From assembly GCA_949752735.1 (NCBI GenBank), contig OX457052.1, positions 14,818,168-14,882,167 of the forward strand: DNA of 64,000 nucleotides, given 5' to 3'. The DNA is from Lumbricus terrestris (Eukaryota > Annelida > Clitellata > Crassiclitellata > Lumbricidae). The notes under the pieces were generated by a model, which ran no database searches, was not told where the DNA came from, and saw only the letters and a list, made by a program, of their open reading frames with translations. Position 1 is the stretch's first letter. Each line of letters begins with the position of its first letter. Positions 1-27,606 of this stretch are shown piece by piece. Made by a program: the position numbers and the translations under genes.

Positions 1-87
1 ACTAATTGTATCATGTTCATTCCTTTGCATAAAAAACGATTGTAAATAGATGTCTCACTATGATTATCAAAGTTCGTTTCGAAGTTT

Positions 88-298
88 TGACCTGCCAGAA
101 TTTTTCCACAGCCAGAACTTTGCTCTGCAAGTACTCATGCTCTGCCAGAAATTTCCTTGCCAGAACTTTGCCCTGCCAGAATTTTTTCCTGCCAGAATTG
201 TTGCCATGCCAGAATTTTTGACCTGTCAGAAATTTTGCCCCGCCAGAAATTCCAGAAATTTGTCTTGCCAGGAATTTTGCCCTGCCAGAATTTTCTCC
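88..298. repeat. Degenerate minisatellite, unit about 15-18 bp
   Basis: The words CCTGCCAGAATTTT and GCCAGAACTTTG recur about a dozen times with small changes. The block lies in what should be an intron of gene A. The open frames on both strands here are translations of the repeat. Confidence 0.8.
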
Positions 299-349
299 CC
301 AGGGCCTATGCATGCGCTCTATACTAAACCTAATTAGTCTGTGCATTGT

Positions 350-705
350 CGCAATATAACTTGGCTCCTCCATACCTGCGGTAATTTTGCTGCAGTTTTA
401 CATTGAATACCCAACACCGAGGTTCCCTTCGTTCATCTGTTCAGACTGAACTTCTTGTCCCTCGCTCGAGGACCTTCACAAGGTAAAGCCGTACTTTTTT
501 TGGTCGCTGGCCCTACCACCTGGAATTGGCTTCCTGGGGCACTTTTCCTAGTGCCCAGGAATCACTCCACCGTGTTCTTTTCTAGCATTAAAGACTGTCC
601 TATTAAATTTTAGGCGAGGCTGGGTCGGTAGCGCATCTGCGTAGAGAGTCTTGAAGGAGCCCTAATCAAGACTTAGTGTTCCTAATACATAAACAAACAG
701 ATAAA
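350..705 (+). mobile_element. CR1-like LINE 3' end remnant (upstream copy)
   Basis: Conceptual translation resembles the C-terminal tail of CR1-like reverse transcriptases (a VPFVHLFRLNFLSLARG-like stretch, then TTWNWLPGALFLVP), broken by stops. A closely similar block sits at 18530-18880 before the equivalent exon of gene B, so the insertion predates the gene duplication. Confidence 0.65.
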
Positions 706-747
706 TAACTAAATAAAAACAATATGTCATGTATGATTATTGTTCAG

Positions 748-854
748 GTTATGGAATGACCGAGACGGGACCAGTTGTCAGCTCGAATCCAACCGGCGAG
801 TGTTTCGCTAAGCCATCGTCTTGTGGAAGACTCGTGCCGATGACCGAAGCCAAG
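748..854 (+). CDS. Gene A exon (A5 motif)
   Basis: Acceptor AG at 746-747, donor GT at 855. The exon starts with two bases of a split Gly codon and reads through YGMTETGP to MTEAK. Equivalent to 18917-19023 in gene B, both 107 bp. Confidence 0.9.
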
Positions 855-3800
855 GTGAGGGTCAGTCCATAAATGACGCAGCGCACCTATAGGATGAAGA
901 AGGCCAAACCAGAGCCTTCTATTACTAAGAGTTCGGCATTCGATGGTAATGAGAAACTCGCGCTGTGATTGGTTGAAATTCATGGGTTCCATTGTAGTTC
1001 CAGATGTGTCGCTTTGTAAGAAGAGCGATATCAAATTGCAGCTGTAGGCTATTGCATTGCAGTGACATAAAGTACCACGTGTCTCTGAACGCCACTTCAC
1101 ATGTATCATTGAGAGACAAACAGACAGACAGACAAAGACAGAGACTGAGACAGACAGCCAGATGGACAAACATGCACACGAACGAACCAATATTTTTCGG
1201 AAGCATTTGATTAGCGCTTTTATTTGGGCGGGGTGGTGCTTACTCGACCGCGAGCAAGTCCACAAGCAACCACATCAACTGACTAAGGAGTTTGGAGATG
1301 CGTCGTGAGTTCTCAAAGCGAGTTCCGGACGGCCAATATATAGGCCTACATTACACACTGTAGTTCTTACATCATGCATTAGTAAATGCATCATATCATT
1401 CTTGCATTATTTCATTTTGGGGGTGTTAAAACACCCCAAAACTCACCCTACCTACGGCCTTGTTATTACCTCTAATTATAATAATAGTAGACCTAACAGC
1501 TCATGTCCACTTGCAATTGATATACAGATTGTGGATCTGGACGATCGTAGCAAAGAATTACAAGTCGGTGAGACGGGAGAACTCTGTGTTCGAGGACCAC
1601 AGATCATGTTGGGTTATTACAAGAACCCCGAAGCCACCGCAGAGATGATTGGCAAGGACGGATGGCTACACACAGGTATGTGCACACGCGCGCACGCCCA
1701 CACACGCACATATAACTAGACGTGCATATAGACATCCCCGCACACCAAACACTCATGGACAGCATAAGTAGGGTTCTACTCCAAACAGTATCCGCAAAAC
1801 TAAACAATATCATGATTTCTGCAGTGCTCTGAGACATACGTGGTTTAAGATTTCAATAAAATTTGACCCCTCCCATTGTTTAAGAATTTTTTGCACACTA
1901 TAAAATTGTAGTAGGCTATTTTAAGGTGTAGGCTAATTTGAACGAAATTGCTCATTAAGATAAACAGTGAATGGCACTGTAGAAATGTATAATGAAATTT
2001 ATGAATATTTCTTAAATATTGGGAAGGATATAAGCATCTCCGTCTTCCACCCATACAACAAACTCTGGGGTGGGACCGTCCTCCCTGTCCCCATAAGTCT
2101 CCGGCCAAGGAGTAGAGCGAAGACTTCTCCACTTTCTTTTCGTGAAAAGCCTTAATTTTCGTCGCCGTAGACGAAATTGTGTCTATGACTATATATGTGC
2201 TCTTAAGCCTAATGTTATAGCCTATGTAGAAAAAAAAGATGGAAACGGAAAAATAAAAAAACCGAAAAAACGTCGTTTTATTCAAAAAAATAAATAGGAA
2301 AAACGACAAAAATGGAAACGGAATATAAGTTGACATTGTTAACATCTCAAACTGCACTTTAACTTAAAAACCTTGTCTATGCAATTTTATCTTGATCGGA
2401 AAATAACATAACCTTATTAGTAGTCTAGTAGACTAGGCCAAAATTAATTGTAAGCGACTTTAATCTAAAACAGGTTTTTTCTTATAACTTTGGTTCAATA
2501 AGAAATTGAGAAAATTGAAGGTATTTAAATCCTTTCAAATTGAAATAATTATTGTAAACATTATGTCCTCATAAGATCATACTGATCAACATAACGCAAT
2601 TAAAATCTGATCAGTAAAGACTATAGAATAGATGTAGACTATTATACTCAATTATATATTGTATTTAAAATCGTTACTTGTAATTATGGGCATAGGAAGT
2701 TTAAATTAAAATGACTCTTGTAAATTTCATTTCGTGTAGGGATGTATTTCTAAAATCATGACGTTAAACAATTAAACAATGATATTAGTTAGCTGAATCC
2801 TCGAGAGCAGGCTACTGTGAAAAACGTAATAAATACAGGGCTTAAAGTGTGCCTGGACGGTCATGGACGGCGTCCATGCACTTGTTTTAAAATCTTAAAT
2901 CCGTCCAGCCACTTATTGGCGAGCACAGACTGTAAAGGTAAGGGGCGTCCATGCACTTATTTTTCCACACTTTAGGCACTGAATAAATATCAGAAAAAAA
3001 TATAAAATATAAGGACATTAATAACAAACAGTTATTAAATAAATAACATTACATAAAGAACCATAAAAAACCGGAATAAAACGACCAAAACCCCCCGATA
3101 AAACAAGTTTTGGGGAATTATTTTAAAAAAACGAGAGAAACGTTTTAAACAACTGTGCTTAATGTTGAAAATCGACGATTTTTCAGCGTAGTGCGGTGTT
3201 AAATTTAAGTGCAACGACACTGTCCAAGTCTGTCTTTAAAGCTGGGGTAAATTAGTTTTTAATTATCCGGTGTGTGCGTGTGAAATAATTTCAGGAGATG
3301 TCGGTTACATAGGCAGCGACAGTCACATCTACGTTTGCGATCGTCTCAAAGAACTGATCAAATACAAAGGACTCCAGGTAGGCATATACGATTAATCTAA
3401 TGCACAGAGGGGCCATCCATAAAGTACGTCACGCTCCAGGGGGGTAGGGGGTCTAAGAAAGTGTGACAGTTTGTGACAGGGGGGAGGGGGTCAGGCCATG
3501 TGTGACGTCACACATTTATCTTTTAAATTCTTTATTATATTTTTTGTTCTTAGTACCTAAAATCCGACCCGGCCCGGCCAGGCGTGTCTAAAACCCGGCC
3601 TGGCGGGATAAAAGTTGATTTCCCGTCACTATCAAAGCGTTTAGGGACACACGTCACTATCAGAGGGATTAGGGATAGTATCCTAGTGCTTAGAGGGTTA
3701 GGTAAATGGTTATGTTTTTTAATTTTTTGTTCGAAAGTGTGACGTACTTTAGGGGGGGTCAGAGATTTGTGACAGTTTGTGACAGGGGGGAGGGGGGGGT

Positions 3801-6800
3801 CAAAAATGGTCAAAAATAGCGTGACGTACTTTATGGACGGCCCCAGAACACAATTTAAGCTTAATCTCATGTAAAGAAACGATGGTTACGATGACAATGA
3901 TAATGATTATGTTAGGCAAACAAACTTAGGCATGGAGCTGCCTTGTTTCATGACACATTTGGTCTGAAGATATCCGAGCGCTCATAACAACTGATCACGA
4001 TCGTGCCTGCTCACTTTGAAACTGAGAATTGCTTCTTGTATAATATGCGGTGGGACATTGGATAACACAGTGGCCTTCCAAGCTCTAGACACAGAGGCGC
4101 ACCGACTGCAGCGCGGACACACTGACTCGGAATTTCACGCCTAAGCGCTCGAGCAATTGTGAGTGATGGACTTCCTCAAGGTTTTACGCGACGGTTTGAG
4201 CTGGATTCGAACCTGTAACCATCCAGCTTCAAGACACCGACCTCACCACAACACCACCGCGCCTCTGACCCCACAACCGAATGTATTGTGTTGTTTTGCT
4301 CTGAGTCGTATTGTCTTTTAACGTATCGCATCTAAATGACATCAAAAGACTAAAGACAAAGCAGTAGACTGAGTAAAGGCAAGAATGCCAGTGAATACTT
4401 TTAAAAACAGTGAAGAATATGCCAGACATCGGCATTGATTGGAGTCTGTTGACATTGTCTTTCTGTTTTGCTATTGTTTTGTCTAGGTTCCTCCGGCCGA
4501 ACTGGAGGCTGTTCTTGATAGTCATCCGGACGTGGCTGATGCTTGCGTCGTTGGTGTTATGCATGCTGATGTAGGAGAGGTGCCGAAGGCATTCGTGGCA
4601 CTTAAGCGAGGGTCGAAGGTCACTAAGGATGATCTCCAGAAATTCGTAGCAGGTAGGCTATTTCTCATGGAGAAATGCATCGCATCAGCGCATCTAATAA
4701 CGTCAAATTCTTGTGTGAAAATCATAATAATTATAATAATCCTCGTTTAATTTTCAAACTGACACAAAGCAGTTGCAACTTGCAATTCATAGTATGACGG
4801 ATGTGATCACAAGTTATAACAGGAGTCGAATTTCACTGTCGCCAGCCAACAAGACGTCAATCACGTTCTACTAACTGATTTTACCAACGCCATCTACCGA
4901 TTGATCAATACAGTTGACCTCGTTGTTGCTTTGTAAGGCGCCCTTGGCTGGGTTACTGCGCCATATAAATTGTTGCAATTTTATTATTAGACATAGACAT
5001 ATTTTTTATTGATCCCAACAATTCAATTGTACATGTATGTTTAACAAAGTATAGACATAATTCGCAATAAGAAAATACTCAAAGTGAGTAGGTAGGGGAA
5101 GTCGGGGCGAGACGGACCCCGTAACGGAGATTTGGGTTTGAGACACCATAAACGTGCTTCACGGGCACAAATTTTTTGCTACTCGTAGCTTATACAGTAC
5201 TTTAGCTAAGAGCAACACAAATTTAATTGCATCCCTTTTTGATAAAAAGATTTTTTAAATTTAGAAAATTAGTCGTAAAGGTCCGTCTTGCCCCACTATG
5301 GGGCAAGATGGACCAATCTAATAAATCATGCCCCACGCATTAGTCTTTCATCATAGCATGTTCTGATCACATACAGAATACTATTTTATGCATAAATGTG
5401 ATCGTCTATAATGTAGAACAATGAGAATAACGCAGAAGTTACATTGGACTAGATTTGTTCGATTTTAGGCGATTTTAGTGGTCCATCTTGCCCCCACGGT
5501 GGATCAAGATAGACCACTGCAATCATGTCTTTCGCGTTAATTGTCATTATTATTGTATCCAACAATTATTGTTATAGTAATAATAACATAATAATCAATT
5601 AACATGTTAAATCTGATGAAAAAATTCGAACCACAGGAAAAATTCACACAAACGGGGCAAGATGGATCACAAGGTCCGTCTTGCCCCGTCGGTGACTGAT
5701 CCAACTCACCCCCATGCGTAAGGTATAAACTTTTCACCAATAAAAAATTCAATCTACTGTGTATCCTGCCAATACTCAATTCGTTAATACGGCAGAAAAG
5801 GGTGTTTAACCAAATATACTTGCATCAAAAACCTGTGACAATGTGCAATTGAATACTTAGCAAATAACTGTTTCTTGAAAATAAGATCGAAGAGGTCGAA
5901 AATCAACTTTTCTTCATAAAAAACGAAAAAATGTCATTTCGGTCGCTTATTTTGGTCAAATCACCAAAGCGCCAACAGTATAACAATAATTAAAGTTCAT
6001 TCAATAGGTGGCGACATCATATATACCTTATATTGACGGGATCCATCATGCCCCAAGGGTCCATCTCGCCCCGACTTCCCTATTATAAGAGTGAGGGAGC
6101 AAATAGTCACACCAAAAGGGACAAGTCCCGCTAAGCAGGGGCCTAATTAACAAAGTGAAGTGAGAAAGTGAAAGCTGAAGGGAGTATTGGAATGCAGAGA
6201 TATTACTTAACTAGGAAAAGAAAAAAATTATTATAAAAAAAACAACTAATGTAGTTAACACTACATGAAAAACTCAGAGAAAGAACAAAATAAAAGCAAA
6301 AGCAATCAAACAATCAAATAAATCAGTATTAGCATGGGTAACCCCTCATGCTATTAACAGAAAACATTACATAATGTATACACACGTAACAGGTGTTTAA
6401 AGTGAGTTAAGTTAGTAGCCTTACGAATGTGAATCGGAATTTTATTCCATATGACAGGGCCTTGGAATTTAATGGAAAATTTCCGAACATTTGCTTTTGC
6501 AAAAATAATACTGAAGTCTCCATTTCCTCTAGTGAGGTATTATAAATTTATAATTAACAAGGAGAGTGGCGGGAAGCAATCCCGCATCCGCAACCTCTTC
6601 GAGGTCTTTGTGTCAGGTGAAAATCATTATCCTTAACCCCTTCCCAAAGCGGGCAATAGCGCTAGATAAATTCCTCAAATTCGGCAAAAGAGCACACAGC
6701 ATATCGGTAGGCCTACTTAAAATTTTCTGCTTCTCTGCAATGTATCACTAGTTGCCTTCATCTAATGAGAACTTAATTATTTTTGACAGTTGAAAGTCTT

Positions 6801-6986
6801 ATTCCTCATATTAAATAAGCAGTGAAATTCGCAGATATTTAAAAGCATGCTTGTTTTTACACAGAGAGAGTGTCAGCTTACAAGAAGTTGCGCGGAGGAA
6901 TAGAATTCATCCCGGAAATACCTCGATCACCAGCAGGAAAAATACTACGCAGACTGCTACAAACCAAGAGATCGATAGACACGTGA
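748..6986 (+). CDS. Gene A: 4CL-like acyl-CoA synthetase, 3' five exons (partial at left edge)
   Basis: Spliced CDS 748-854, 1528-1675, 3295-3377, 4487-4652, 6865-6986 (626 bp, entering with 2 bases of a split codon and ending in TGA). It encodes the C-terminal part of an ANL-superfamily enzyme: GYGMTETGP (A5), [30 protein letters not shown] with the ATP-ribose aspartate region, [19 protein letters not shown] (hinge and A8), and [11 protein letters not shown] carrying the A10 catalytic lysine. The family adenylates a carboxylate and transfers it to CoA. The protein ends RSIDT, so there is no peroxisomal SKL-type signal. Every exon has a near-identical partner in gene B with the same phase. 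The adenylation half, including the AMP-binding loop, lies beyond the window. Substrate cannot be told from sequence. Confidence 0.92.
1528..1675 (+). CDS. Gene A exon (A7 region)
   Basis: Acceptor TATACAG before IVDLDD; donor GTATGTG after HTG. It contains [18 protein letters not shown] and DGWLHTG. 148 bp, the same as the exon at 19913-20060. A CA-rich tract begins just after the donor. Confidence 0.92.
1676..3294. other. Intron of gene A
   Basis: Mostly A+T-rich non-coding sequence. The end of the block (around 2100-2190) matches the equivalent gene B intron near 24580-24640, with the shared words TCGCCGTAGACGAAATTGTG. No transposon with clear ends was recognised. Confidence 0.7.
3295..3377 (+). 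CDS. Gene A exon (A7/A8 hinge)
   Basis: Acceptor TTTCAG at 3289-3294 and donor GTAGGC at 3378. Encodes [19 protein letters not shown] then ELIKYKGLQ: the conserved Asp, the Arg of the RLKE hinge and the KYKG loop. 83 bp, equal to 24757-24839. Confidence 0.92.
3409..3844. mobile_element. MITE with GGGGCCRTCCATAAAGTACG inverted ends (copy 1)
   Basis: The terminal inverted repeats read GGGGCCATCCATAAAGTACG and its complement, flanked by AGA on both sides (3406-3408, 3845-3847), a 3-bp target duplication. The interior has repeated GACAGTTTGTGACAGGGGGG words. A nearly identical copy is at 60172-60600, flanked by TTA. No transposase frame; superfamily not assigned. Confidence 0.88.
4065..4268 (-). 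mobile_element. tRNA-derived SINE, minus strand
   Basis: On the minus strand the head has a GCGGTGGTGTTGTGG A-box-like stretch and a B box GGTTCGAATCC (complement at 4203-4213). A body like the SINEs at 12345 and 53667 follows, with CTCACAATTGCTCGAGCGC. It is not a tRNA gene: no cloverleaf closes and the body continues past the head. Confidence 0.75.
4487..4652 (+). CDS. Gene A exon (C-terminal domain)
   Basis: Acceptor TTGTCTAG, donor GTAGGC. Starts [19 protein letters not shown] and ends LQKFVA with one base of a split codon. 166 bp, as in gene B at 25406-25571, with differences only in the KRGSK / KHDAK stretch. Confidence 0.92.
5095..6080. mobile_element. TIR element with GGGAAGTCGGGGCGAGA ends
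   Basis: The left end GGGGAAGTCGGGGCGAGACG and the right end CTCGCCCCGACTTCCC are inverted, with TA on each flank. Inside, GGTCCGTCTTGCCCC words recur in both directions, including a near-perfect hairpin at about 5278-5316 and copies near 5480 and 5665. No protein was recognised, so it is a non-autonomous DNA transposon in the gene A intron; the TA duplication is the weakest point. Confidence 0.75.
6865..6986 (+). CDS. Gene A terminal exon (A10 lysine)
   Basis: Acceptor TTACACAG; reads [19 protein letters not shown], then [13 protein letters not shown], ending RSIDT and TGA at 6984-6986. The K of PAGKILR is the family's catalytic lysine. Equivalent to 26248-26369. Confidence 0.92.
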
Positions 6987-7884
6987 CCCCGACAAGCAGC
7001 CTCTGTTTTAAGCACGGAAAATGCCGTATGATGTAGACCAGTGAATACTTAAATGAACTAAATGGGCTTAATAGGGTCTAGCATAGGCGTAATTCTGAAA
7101 GAATATGGTGAGCCAGAAACAACTTCCGCCGGACTGGATAATTATAGTCGTGAAAAGTCGTTATAGGGCCTATATAGAAAGCAGGACTTCTCATGACTGC
7201 CTTTAAAATAGGTTAATTTTGAGATTTATTTACAATTGCAGCCTAATGCTCACGAAAACTCTTAGCATGAATTTTGACCTCTGTCAAGATAACTGCATAA
7301 TAAAGCTACACGTTATGTTGATACGAGAAAAAAACAATGTTTAAGACGAAAAAGTCGAGAATGTCTTGACATTATTGGGACGCATAACCATAGGATCTAC
7401 ATGTATATAGCCTACATAGGCTTATGCTGCTATGCATACATGCACACATAGCCTAGCTGAACACATGCTTAAGATGCATAGGCAAACAGGGAAATTTTCT
7501 TATGCAGCACAAGTTTGTTATAGACTAACATTGGATATCAACATGACTCGCAGCGCTCGTGAATAAGCTGGTGCCCTGCTCTTTGCTTTCGAGTGGCGCC
7601 TTAGAATTTGGATGATTACGATATGCTACAGCATGACCGGTAAAATGTTCGAGGGCTGCCGCCTATAGCTCGCCAAGCCCTTGTAGACCTATAGACTTTC
7701 ATGGTTAAACCATGTCAAATGTAAATGGTTAAAATGGCATAATAATATAATTATATGCTGGAAATGCTGATTCAAACTGTCATGATTGTAATTCTTTTTA
7801 TGTATTATTTTACACTATTATTAATAAGAAGCGGCACTAAAGTAATTGCCAGAATATCTTACTTCTTGAGGCTATAGCATCTAC
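6987..7884. other. 3' flank of gene A, duplicated segment
   Basis: Non-coding. It matches the gene B flank piecewise: 6987-7500 with 26370-26770, 7550-7720 with 28185-28350, 7800-7880 with about 28550-28620. Copy B carries two extra MITEs in this interval. Confidence 0.7.
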
Positions 7885-8340
7885 ATGTACTTCGGAAAAA
7901 CGGGCATTCATAAAGCCATTATTTATGTATATCACAACAGCCAAAAACTGATATGATATCTTCGGATATATACGACCATTCACGAAGCCATTTTACATTC
8001 ACAAAAACAGCCCCAAACTGGTGTGACATCTCCTTTGAATGTGCAATCATTGACTGAACGAGTATACTTGAGTCAAAAACAATACGAAAGTGAGAACACA
8101 GTAGCGTCAAATATTCAAGCAAGATAAAGTTTACACTAATGTCTTGCTTCCAAACAACAGCCATAATACGAAGTAGGCTAATTGCTAGTAGCCTACCAAT
8201 ACCAGACAAAGTCTCTTCCAAACACTGAGTATGCCTGGTAGAAGCAATGAATCCAATCTCTCTCACTGGCGATGTGAATGTTGTTTTTACTCACGCAGCT
8301 CTAACAGACTATGCTAAGAAATGTGAAATCTGTGTTCTCA
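7885..8340 (+). pseudogene. Truncated, decayed 3' end of a SPATA2-like paralogue
   Basis: About 7885-8035 matches two units of the 69-bp repeat of the intact gene at 33481-34660 (words GACCATTCAC, CATTTTACATTC, AACTGGTGTGACATCTCCTTT), but with stops and frame breaks. 8035-8330 matches the sequence just after that gene's stop codon (34671-34920), down to the shared AAATGTGAAATCTGTG-like end. Everything upstream of the last repeat units is missing: homology jumps from the equivalent of about 28620 straight to about 34540. This is the remnant of the copy lost after segmental duplication. Confidence 0.8.
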
Positions 8341-8432
8341 TTCATTCATTCATTCATTCATTCATTCATTCATTCATTCATTCATTCATTCATTCATTCA
8401 TTCATTCATTCATTCATTCATTCATTCATTGA
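8341..8432. repeat. (TTCA)n microsatellite
   Basis: About 23 uninterrupted TTCA units. On the minus strand it directly follows the GCTATGCAAATGCACTC tail of the LINE at 8433-9020, so it probably grew from the LINE tail. Confidence 0.95.
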
Positions 8433-8737
8433 GTGCATTTGCATAGCGTCTCTTCAAGTGGACTACTAAGATGAGCTCCCAACCACAGCACTCCCAAATA
8501 AAACTGCCTTAAGATGAGAGAGGAATGACTGAGAAGAAGTTCTAAAAACGGAGCGGAGCGTCAAGGGAAGAGAATTCCAGGTCAAGGGTACGACCACCGA
8601 AAATGCACGGTTCTGCATAGAGGACGTGAGAGCAAAAGGGATTGAGAGCAAACTTTGTGCAGCCGAACGAAGGGAGCAGAGGTGGCGAGCACTGAAAGAG
8701 AGAAAGTGCGTGTGTGTGTATGTGTGTGTGTGTGTGT

Positions 8738-8808
<71 letters not shown>

Positions 8809-9020
8809 TGCGTAAGCGTGCGTAAGCGTGTGCGTAGAAAAGTAAGAGAGGGATAGCGAGCCTGTGCTGACAGCCTTATTTTGTATGAACTAAAATAATA
8901 TTTTGACCTGCACGTACTTATACACCAGTGAGCAGCGTTCTCTATTATTTGCAAAAATTGTAGCGTATACACTTTTGGGCCTGACGTGTAACGCTCAATT
9001 GGGCAATGACATTGGTTCAC
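8433..9020 (-). mobile_element. CR1-like LINE 3' end, minus strand, with (TG)n inside
   Basis: The minus strand reads RHLCSLRSAAQSLLSIPFA, TSSMQNRAFSVVVPLTWNSLP and SFLSHLKAVLF, the typical CR1-family C-terminal tail. A (TG)n tract at about 8707-8806 interrupts it; the long His-Thr run in the minus frame is that microsatellite. The element is truncated at its 5' end. Confidence 0.8.
8707..8806. repeat. (TG)n microsatellite
   Basis: About 50 TG dinucleotides with two TA interruptions, inside the LINE fragment. Confidence 0.95.
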
Positions 9021-9292
9021 AATGCTAGATGCTTAGGCTCACTCAGTAAAGTTTCAGTGGTATATTTAAGTGGCATTCATACAAACCATATAACTTTATG
9101 ATGTTAATAATTGTGTATTTCCATAATCGTAATCGTAATCTCCAAACTTCTAAAGCGCTACTCAGAAGCCAAGGTTATTCACGAGCGCTGTGTTGCGTCA
9201 AAGGTTTCCATAAGAGTTAAGAGTAGTCCAATGGTGGTTTGGATCATATCTCATTCTCAATCGCCAGTATTTTTTATATATGAGTTTCTGCT

Positions 9293-9624
9293 CAGGGGCG
9301 GATCCAGGGGGTCAATCCGGCCATGGCCTGCCATTTAGAAATTTCTTTATTTTCACCAGGTATATTTTAGCTCAGAAAGTTGACGTGGCCCCCCATGAGT
9401 AGTTCCGCAGGTCCCTCCCCACGTCCACGAGGCCCTCATACGCGGTCCGAACGTACGACTAAAAAGGTCATCAACTATTTTGGCGGATAAAATGGTATCT
9501 TTTTTGGAGTTTGAGAGCGAAAAGGTCATCAGATTTTTCGGCGGCCAAGACGACAATTTTTCCTGTCCCGAGTCCCTAGACCGAAAATTTTGTCCCCCCC
9601 TTCAAATTTCTATATTCGCCCTTG
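9293..9624. mobile_element. hAT MITE with TTTCTGCT target duplication
   Basis: Left end CAGGGGCGGATCCAGG and right end ATTCGCCCTTG, flanked by identical TTTCTGCT at 9285-9292 and 9625-9632. CAGNGGCGG ends with an 8-bp duplication are typical of hAT transposons. The interior shares AAAAGGTCATCA words with the other MITEs of this window. Confidence 0.88.
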
Positions 9625-9632
9625 TTTCTGCT

Positions 9633-9914
9633 ATTAGACTCGTGGCTGCAGCGGGCTGGAACGGGCCGCCCGAAACTAGGAAGGCCTTCACAAGTTCACA
9701 TGTTATGGTATTTCATGCGTAGGACAAAATTATGGGCTACGTGTCAGTCAATCGCAGCCCACATACAGATAAAGACTGCACGCAAGAGGCCTAGCTGTGA
9801 ATAGGACCGTAACAGTCAACAGTTCGTTGTGTCATTCACCCCAGCGTTCGAAACACGAATTCGTCTTCAGCCTCGGATAGCACTTTGGTGAGAATATTTA
9901 ACTCTGCAGTTGGC
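9633..9914. promoter_or_regulatory. 5' flank and 5' UTR of gene B (extent uncertain)
   Basis: Non-coding sequence between the hAT MITE and the first ATG of gene B. No TATA box or clear initiator stood out. The reading frame of exon 1 stays open upstream of the ATG, so an earlier start or a further 5' exon cannot be excluded. Confidence 0.4.
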
Positions 9915-26369
<16,455 letters not shown>

Positions 26370-26796
26370 CCTCGACCAGCAGCCTCGGTTTGAAGCACGG
26401 GAAACCCCTCAGATGTAGACCACATACCAGCGAATAGGCGTACTTAAATGGACTAATTGGACAAATAGGGTCTAGCATAGGCCTACTTCTGAAATAATAT
26501 TATGAGCCAGAAACAATTAAGGTCAATGGGACTGCATTTAACATAGGTTAATTTTCAGATTTGTTTAATTGCAGTCTATAATGACCACAAAAACTGTTAG
26601 GCCTACCGTGAATTTTGGCCTCTATCAAGATAACTGCGTAATAAAGGTACACGTTAGGTTGATGTGAAAAAAAATATTTTTTAAATGAAAAAATCTAGAA
26701 TGCTTTAACATGTTAGCACGCATAGATCTTATATAGGCTACATATAGGGTTATGCGCAATTGCGCATGTGCAACTATCTAGCTGCGCACATCAATG

Positions 26797-27167
26797 TCAG
26801 CGTTGCCACTCCTTGGGTTATTTCACAAGATCTTGGTTTTTTTTATCCGAACTTGGGAAATGTTTTTTTTTGACGAACTTGGGTTTTTTCTTGGGTTTTC
26901 TTTTTAACAAAAAAGGGGGTTTTTTACATTTTTTTGTGAAATTGTGGACTTTTTCCCGAGATTTGTGCCGGATGACTAAAAAATAATCAGTCATCAGATT
27001 TTTTTGGACGGAAAATTCGGGAAATTTTCGGAAGATTTGTGGAAAATTCGGGAATTTTTCGGGAAATTCTGGGCATTTTCGGAAGATTTGCTCAACTTGG
27101 CTATTCTTGGTTTTTTTTACCCTTCAACTTGTTTTTTTTTATATTTTAGAGTGGCAACACTACACAT
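26797..27167. mobile_element. MITE with GTTGCCACTC ends
   Basis: GCGTTGCCACTCC at left and AGAGTGGCAACACT at right are inverted, flanked by ACATCAAT / ACATCATG. Interior rich in TTGGGTTTTTT and GGAAAATTCGGG words. Confidence 0.7.
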
Positions 27168-27398
27168 CATGCTTCAGATGCATGGACTCACTGCAGAGGA
27201 ATATCCTTGTGCAAGACAAGTTTGTTTTATAGGCTACCATTGGAAATCGAGAAATTCGTGATTACAGCGTTTAGTCCTATAAGCCCATATCCATCAAAGA
27301 ACCTTTAAAACAGATGTGCGTGCACGACCCATCTTACCTTGTCTCATCTGATCCTCCACCCTCCAATTCCCGGCCCAGATGACACCCGCCTTAGTAGC

Positions 27399-27606
27399 CA
27401 GGGCTTTTTTTTAACGTGCAGTTGTACACAAAATGTGCAGTTCTAAATGGATTTGTGCAGCTGTAGAAGCACTTCTGCCACAAGTTCTGTGCAGTTAAAA
27501 CTAGCAAAAAAGGTAATTGTCATCAGATTGGAAGTAATTTACCATGGAGGATGGGAAGGGAAAGAAGGGGCTGTGCAGTTCTAAAAATTCCTTAAAAACA
27601 GCCCTG
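27399..27606. mobile_element. hAT MITE with TTAGTAGC target duplication
   Basis: CAGGGCTTTTTTTTAACG to AAAAACAGCCCTG, between TTAGTAGC at 27391-27398 and 27607-27614. Confidence 0.88.

Noticed and set aside
9885..9914. Start of gene B at TTG 9885
   Set aside because: TTG is not a usual animal start; ATG at 9915 is in the same frame and begins a plausible leader.
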